From the NCBI RefSeq assembly GCF_002150735.1, contig NZ_MUKA01000072.1:1-35758 (forward strand): a stretch of 35,758 nucleotides of DNA, in the 5' to 3' direction. Below are positions 32,501 to 35,758 of this stretch, one piece after another. Position 1 is the stretch's first letter, and each line of letters begins with the position of its first letter. The notes under the pieces are model-generated. The model had not been told where the DNA came from, ran no database searches, and saw only the letters and a list, made by a program, of their open reading frames with translations. The stretch comes from Streptomyces africanus (GTDB taxonomy: Bacteria > Actinomycetota > Actinomycetes > Streptomycetales > Streptomycetaceae). Position numbers and translations under genes: made by a program.

Positions 32501-33051
32501 TCCGCCTGCCACCAGCCCTGCCCGTGCAGTTCGCAGGCGTGGCAGTCGGCCATGCTGTCCCGGTCGGCGGCCAGCCACGCGGCATACGCCCGCTCGGCCC
32601 GCGCCAGGTCCCCGACATGCGCCGCCACACTGTGCTCGGCGCTGCGTACGGCCCGCTCGGAGTGCCCGGCGAGCCGGTAGCGGTGCTCCATCTCGCCGAG
32701 CCACTTCTCGATCGACGCGAGCGGGATGTGCGGCTGGTCGAGCATGCCGGACGACACCCACTTGAAGACCCAGTGCAGCGAGTGGGTCTCGTACTCGTCG
32801 AAGTCCTCGGGCCGTTCGTCCCACATGCGCAGCAGACGCGCGAAGGGCACGAACATCTTCCCCTTCTCGGAGCTGTAGTTGTAGACCTTCAGCTGGTGCC
32901 CGAGCGCCTCGATCACGGCGAGCGGGACGTTCAGCTTCTCGGCCGCCGCCAGCAGCTCCTCCGCGCGCGCGTTGCGGGCCGGGCCCTCCGGCTGCTCGGC
33001 GTTCTCCGCCATCGCCCGGCGCAGGGCGTCGACGTCCGTGATCTCGCTCAT
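29542..33051 (-). CDS. Large TPR protein coupled to Hsp90
   Basis: 1169 residues from ATG at 33051 (GAGGA ~12 nt upstream), overlapping the Hsp90 stop as ATGA. The N-terminal half (~1-540) is helical with TPR-like hairpins (AERAYAAWLAADRDSMADCH, HTALASSLVPLLRLGRLDEA, FERAARLYAAAGDPGEALAA). Residues ~545-725 are a Pro/Glu/Thr/Gly-rich linker of 12-residue repeats. The C-terminal half (~730-1169) is again TPR-rich (LGAWARQQLGGFLLRQGRWA, ADRAYARAGDLWRELGN, RSAEVFASLGDAALHSR). No catalytic motif, signal peptide or membrane helix is seen. In eukaryotes TPR proteins are Hsp90 co-chaperones that read a C-terminal EEVD; this Hsp90 lacks EEVD, so any contact must differ. The open frame extends to 33744 inside the Hsp90 gene; that part is a shadow. 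Confidence 0.88.
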   Translation of the reverse strand: MSEITDVDALRRAMAENAEQPEGPARNARAEELLAAAEKLNVPLAVIEALGHQLKVYNYSSEKGKMFVPFARLLRMWDERPEDFDEYETHSLHWVFKWVSSGMLDQPHIPLASIEKWLGEMEHRYRLAGHSERAVRSAEHSVAAHVGDLARAERAYAAWLAADRDSMADCHACELHGQGWWQAERGRDAEALELWRPVLEGEYACAHEPHTALASSLVPLLRLGRLDEARANHLRGFRLVRAMESMRGAYAEHVEFCALTGNEARGLELLAERPAYFTDEGQPQSKLEFMSVVALLMDRLTGLGLGDRQVPGPAGRAWTARELAAHARAEALALAARFDERNGTAYVSERARARMQRRPLVERLPLGVRSVRPVPAPAPPVVTAAATGQPDLPALLAEARRLSDNLRPGAVEAWAAVAEAAEAAEGVELDPRDRAEIAEHEAMGLGPEGTALFERAARLYAAAGDPGEALAARARAAYVRALAGDVAGALAAVSGPYDDILALYAAGDTGIRQTASVLMARARILTRRAHETGTGGAQESAPEGHDPEPIPAHTESRGPNAVPGDGVNARPETTAGEGASSGLETALGDDTRPRPETSLGQDTSPRPETALGQNTGPRPETVLGEGAGARPETAVGQGASSGLETALGDDTRPRPETSLGQNTGPRPETVLGEGAGARPETAAGDDTSPRPETSLGQDAGPRPETLPGDGAGAKPETAGGVGTGPGSVIDVAEAAVREVIALVDGRAGEDVRLAARGAEAQAMLAELAGLRGDLETAAALFARGAAAFVAAGLPWFAVEYEARLASLAHHLGDMAEAERALRAALEHGGAQLEAPGRAQLHLQLAELTGGRGEVVEASQHALEAAHWADEAGEGATLGAWARQQLGGFLLRQGRWAEAAEVLESALPDLTAETHGDGAVVQTQWWLGDCLSELGEHRAAAERRLQAAEIARHWPEQHDHATLAHLAGESLGQAGLADEADRAYARAGDLWRELGNVHGLIRALRARAWLALRTEDGPDEARALMADGIRECEAARDTAADAESRLQLVAELGHTHRQFGDLLARSGSEGDAQGSLPAVFEEALSQLLRSAEVFASLGDAALHSRTGAELTAGWLEIELGRPTDARARARAVLAAYDGAEGDDREDDGEAVRARRAEAEHMLRVAAEDQD
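30877..31344 (-). repeat. 36-bp tandem repeat array in the TPR gene (13 copies)
   Basis: Thirteen units of exactly 36 bp encode 12-residue peptides of the form RPET-x-x-G-x-x-x-x-P (RPETSLGQDTSP, GLETALGDDTRP, RPETVLGEGAGA). A degenerate 14th unit (GPNAVPGDGVNA) extends to 31380. Longer exact copies show recent block duplication: 31069-31142 equals 31249-31322 (74 bp, period 180) and 31028-31078 equals 31172-31222 (51 bp, period 144). Confidence 0.93.
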
Positions 33052-34889
33052 GCCTGACCGTCCTCGCTGTGCGTGGCCCACTCCAGGAGACCGATGAACG
33101 CGCGGTTGAGCAGCGCCGAGTCGGCGGGTCTGAGCGGCCGCTGCGCCATCAGCAGCGCCTGCCCGTACAGCGACTCCGCGGCCGTACCGATCAGCTCCGG
33201 GTCGGGCAGCGAACTGATCCGCCTCACCAGCGGGTTGAGATGGTTGAGCACCAGACGCGCGCGGGGAGCGCTGCCGCGCAGGGAGCCGAGGATGCCCGCC
33301 CAGAGATCGTCGGCCTGCGCCTCGGCGTCCGCCCGGGCCTGTTCGTGCCGGGCGTCCCGGTCGTCGAGGTGCAGCGCGGGCACGGAGAGCGGGTGGAAGG
33401 CACGTAGCACCACATCGCAGCCCAGCGGGTCGAGGCGGGCCCGCGCGGCCGCCAGGAAGCCGGACAGGGCCAGTTCCTCGGCCGGGTCGACGGCGTCCAG
33501 ATGCGCGGTCACCGTCTCGGCGTCCAGCTCGGCGACCACGGTCCCGGGCCGCACCGACGGCAGCGCCTCCACCAGCTCGCTGTCGTAGGTGTAGCCGCCG
33601 TTGATCACCCCGATGCCCTGCGCGGACGCGATCGGCGCGACCTGCCGGTACTCCTCGACGGTCCGCGTGAAGTGCACCACCGGGTGCCGCTGCGCGAACT
33701 CCTCCAGGGACAGCCGCCCGTCGGTCGTCTCGAAGGGCAGCCACGGCAGCATCGTGCGCAGCATCTCCCGGTCGTGCCGGGCCAGGGACTTCACGCCCAG
33801 GTGGTGCACCGACAGGAACGCGGCCAGCCGCTCCGGATCACCGGCGGCCAGACCGGTCAGCCAGGCCCGGATCCGCTCGCCCAGCGCCTCCCGTACGGCG
33901 GCCAGCGTCTCGTCCTCGTACAGCGCCTCGCGCGACGCCGTCGGCCGCAGGCTGTCCGTGTCGAGCACGCAGCGCACGAAGAACGCCCAGTCGGGCAGCA
34001 GCTGTTCGGCCCGCTCGGTCAGCAGCATGCCCTTGAGATGCACGCGGTGCCCCGCGCGCTGGGCCGGGCTGACCGCCGACGGCAGCACGTACGCCACCCC
34101 GCGGACGCCGGCCAGCGGCACGGACAGGTCGATCGTGTCCAGCGGGGTGAAGCCGAACAGTTCGTGGCAGTGCCGGGCGAGGGCGACGCGGCGGGCGGCC
34201 GGGCCCGGATACGACCGGTCCCAGGGCGCCGGGAGGTCGGTGACCGGCTCGTCGCCGACCCTGACGTCGTACGGCAGCAGCGACCCGAAGTCCCGGGCCA
34301 GCGCCTCGACCCGCTCGGGCGTGAGCCACTCGGCCGACCCCGCCCGGGCCACCAGATGCACGGTGGTGCCCGGTTCGGGGCGCTCGGCGTCCGGCAGCGT
34401 CCGCACGGTGTACGAACCGTCGTCGGACGCCGTCCACTCCACGGGCGGCGCCCCGGGCGTACGGGCGCTGCGGCTGACCACCCGGATCCGCTCGGCGACG
34501 ACGAAGCAGGCCAGCAGGCCGATGCCGAACTGCCCGAGAAAGTCGGAACGCGCCTCCTGAAGGCCCTCGGCGCGCTTGGAACTGCGCCCGATCGTGGCGA
34601 GCAGGCTGTGCACGTCCGCCTCGGTGAGCCCCACGCCGGTGTCCTCGACGCGCAGGGTGCCGTCCTCGGCGGAGAGCCGCACCCGGGCCGGAGCGTCGGA
34701 TTCCGCCGCGCGTCTGGCCGTGATGGCGTCCACGGCGTTCTGCAACAGCTCGCGCAGGTACACCTTCGGACTGGAGTAGAGGTGGTGGGAGAGCAGGTCC
34801 ACCAGACCACGCAGGTCGACCTGGAACGTATGAGGTGACTGGGGCGGATGGGAGGGCTGGGATGCCTGTGAGGTCTGGGAGTCCATCAT
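33048..34889 (-). CDS. Divergent Hsp90-family ATPase (HtpG-like)
   Basis: 613 residues from ATG at 34889. The N-terminal GHKL ATPase domain (~20-215) has the N-box YLRELLQNAVDAI (Glu47, Asn51), DTGVGLT (Asp83, Gly85, Gly87) and FLGQFGIGLLACFVV (~117-131). The middle domain follows, with MLLTERAEQLLPDWAFFVRC and the Hsp90 arginine loop TASREALYED. A shorter C-terminal domain ends WATHSEDGQA, with no MEEVD. Size is near bacterial HtpG (~620), but sequence is distant, matching the actinobacterial 'HSP90 family protein' group. It is probably an ATP-driven chaperone in the cytoplasm. The start is uncertain: an upstream ATG at 34979 adds 30 Arg/Pro-rich residues, and neither has a strong ribosome site. 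It is coupled to the TPR gene and divergent from recG. No CIRCE or HAIR operator was seen. Confidence 0.9.
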   Translation of the reverse strand: MMDSQTSQASQPSHPPQSPHTFQVDLRGLVDLLSHHLYSSPKVYLRELLQNAVDAITARRAAESDAPARVRLSAEDGTLRVEDTGVGLTEADVHSLLATIGRSSKRAEGLQEARSDFLGQFGIGLLACFVVAERIRVVSRSARTPGAPPVEWTASDDGSYTVRTLPDAERPEPGTTVHLVARAGSAEWLTPERVEALARDFGSLLPYDVRVGDEPVTDLPAPWDRSYPGPAARRVALARHCHELFGFTPLDTIDLSVPLAGVRGVAYVLPSAVSPAQRAGHRVHLKGMLLTERAEQLLPDWAFFVRCVLDTDSLRPTASREALYEDETLAAVREALGERIRAWLTGLAAGDPERLAAFLSVHHLGVKSLARHDREMLRTMLPWLPFETTDGRLSLEEFAQRHPVVHFTRTVEEYRQVAPIASAQGIGVINGGYTYDSELVEALPSVRPGTVVAELDAETVTAHLDAVDPAEELALSGFLAAARARLDPLGCDVVLRAFHPLSVPALHLDDRDARHEQARADAEAQADDLWAGILGSLRGSAPRARLVLNHLNPLVRRISSLPDPELIGTAAESLYGQALLMAQRPLRPADSALLNRAFIGLLEWATHSEDGQA

Positions 34890-35076
34890 CACGGCGCCGG
34901 TGGGGGGACTCGCGACGGCGCGGGGTCGGGCGGTCCCGGTGAGGCGGTGACCGCGAAAAGGAGGCCGGGAGCGCGTCATCCTAAGGCCCGAACCAGCCGC
35001 CTGACCAGGGGTTTCCGGGACGTATACGGCGATGTGCGCCGCGGCCTCTACGGCATTGTCAGTGGTGTGGTGTGCA
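34890..35076. promoter_or_regulatory. Hsp90-recG divergent spacer
   Basis: 187 bp (97 bp if Hsp90 starts at 34979). No known heat-shock operator and no unambiguous -35/-10 pair. GTG codons at 35062 and 35065 are in frame with recG. Confidence 0.4.
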
Positions 35077-35758
35077 ATGGATCTCGTGCCCGCACTTCAC
35101 GAACCGCTGCAACAACCACTGAAGTCGGTGCTCGGCCCCGCCACCGCGAAGGTGATGGCCGAGCACCTCGGCCTGCGCACCGTCGGCGACCTGCTCCACC
35201 ACTACCCGCGCAGATACGAGGAGCGCGGCCAGCTCACGCACCTCGCCGACCTCCCCATGGACGAGCACGTCACGGTGGTCGCCCAGGTCGCCGACGCCCG
35301 CCTGCACACCTTCGCCTCCGCCAGGGCCCCGCGCGGCAAGGGCCAGCGCCTGGAGGTCACGATCACGGACGGCAGCGGCCGCCTGCAACTGGTCTTCTTC
35401 GGCAACGGCGTTCACAAGCCCCACAAGGAGCTCCTGCCGGGCACACGCGCGATGTTCGCGGGCAAGGTCTCCGTCTTCAACCGCCGCCTCCAACTCGCCC
35501 ACCCTGCCTACGAGTTGCTGCGGGGCGACCCGGAGGAGTCCGTCGAGACATGGGCCGGCGCCCTGATCCCGATCTACCCGGCCACCGCCAAACTGGAGTC
35601 CTGGAAGATCGGCAAGGCGCTCCAGACGGTCCTGCCCACGGCCCAGGAGGCCGTCGACCCACTGCCGGAATCCCTGCGCCGGGGCCGCGGCCTGGTCCCG
35701 CTCCCCGAGGCCCTCCTGAAGATCCACCGCCCGCACACCAAGGCGGACATCGAGGACG
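35077..35758 (+). CDS. recG: ATP-dependent DNA helicase RecG, N-terminal part
   Basis: 227 codons of recG run off the right edge. They begin MDLVPALHEPLQQPLKSVLG and continue with the RecG wedge/OB domain: LHHYPRRYEERGQLTHLADL, VTVVAQVADAR, GRLQLVFFGNGVHKPHKELL, GTRAMFAGKVSVFNRRLQLA, LIPIYPATAKLESWKI and 'LLKIHRPHTKADIED'. RecG unwinds and reverses stalled forks and Holliday junctions; this domain binds the junction. The helicase motifs lie beyond the window. The ATG at 35077 fits the known MDxVPAL start of Streptomyces RecG, although two in-frame GTG codons lie just upstream and the ribosome site is weak. Confidence 0.93.
   Translation, partial: MDLVPALHEPLQQPLKSVLGPATAKVMAEHLGLRTVGDLLHHYPRRYEERGQLTHLADLPMDEHVTVVAQVADARLHTFASARAPRGKGQRLEVTITDGSGRLQLVFFGNGVHKPHKELLPGTRAMFAGKVSVFNRRLQLAHPAYELLRGDPEESVETWAGALIPIYPATAKLESWKIGKALQTVLPTAQEAVDPLPESLRRGRGLVPLPEALLKIHRPHTKADIED

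Noticed and set aside
29542..33744. 1400-codon version of the TPR gene
   Set aside because: The extra 231 codons lie inside the Hsp90 gene in another frame; the ATG at 33051 overlaps the Hsp90 stop and has GAGGA upstream.
34980..35076. CIRCE or HAIR heat-shock operator upstream of Hsp90
   Set aside because: No TTAGCACTC-N9-GAGTGCTAA or CTTGAGT-N7-ACTCAAG match.

Overview
The window reads as chromosomal DNA of a Streptomyces species. It has very high G+C with third-position bias, GTG and TTG starts, tRNA genes without encoded CCA, an HU protein with a long Lys/Ala tail (HupS type), NdgR beside leuCD, AccE beside an acyl-CoA carboxylase beta subunit, and two conservon (cvn) blocks. From memory, gene order resembles the S. 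coelicolor core around SCO5535-SCO5566. I see no insertion sequence, phage gene or CRISPR array.

Layout. (1) 1-470: 3' end of accB and complete accE, closed by a strong terminator. (2) 540-11325, minus strand: two tandem cvnA-B-C-D operons, each encoding a membrane sensor with a histidine-kinase-type ATPase domain, a Roadblock protein, a DUF742 protein and a small GTPase. (3) 11326-12291: a long gene-poor stretch with inverted repeats and a 63-codon gene whose product carries an internal repeat. (4) 12292-15984: a fumarylacetoacetate-hydrolase family gene overlapping gltX, a HAD hydrolase, then the tRNA cluster Gln-Glu-Glu-Gln-Glu. (5) 16109-19052: ndgR divergent from leuCD. (6) 19330-20335: a small conserved-looking gene and hupS. 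(7) 20416-24479: a small unknown gene and cofC on the minus strand, then plsC-gpsA (overlapping) and ddlA on the plus strand. (8) 24518-27561: a DUF3515 lipoprotein and a stand-alone Lrp-type ligand domain (minus), thiL-thiD (plus, overlapping), and rpmB (minus). (9) 27809-29515: a DAK/FakA-like kinase. (10) 29542-34889, minus: a divergent Hsp90 and a 1169-residue TPR protein whose start codon overlaps the Hsp90 stop codon. (11) 35077 to the end: 5' part of recG.

Most of the window is housekeeping: fatty-acid precursor carboxylation, Glu/Gln tRNA charging, leucine synthesis, nucleoid structure, F420, phospholipid and peptidoglycan precursors, thiamine cofactor, ribosome and recombination. The most unusual part is the coupled Hsp90-TPR pair, in which the TPR protein's two helical halves are joined by a 12-residue-period tandem repeat that has recently expanded. 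Second are the paralogous cvn operons, with a 110-bp tract of complete nucleotide identity between the two cvnD genes that looks like gene conversion. Predictions come from reading the sequence and family knowledge only; no database search was run.
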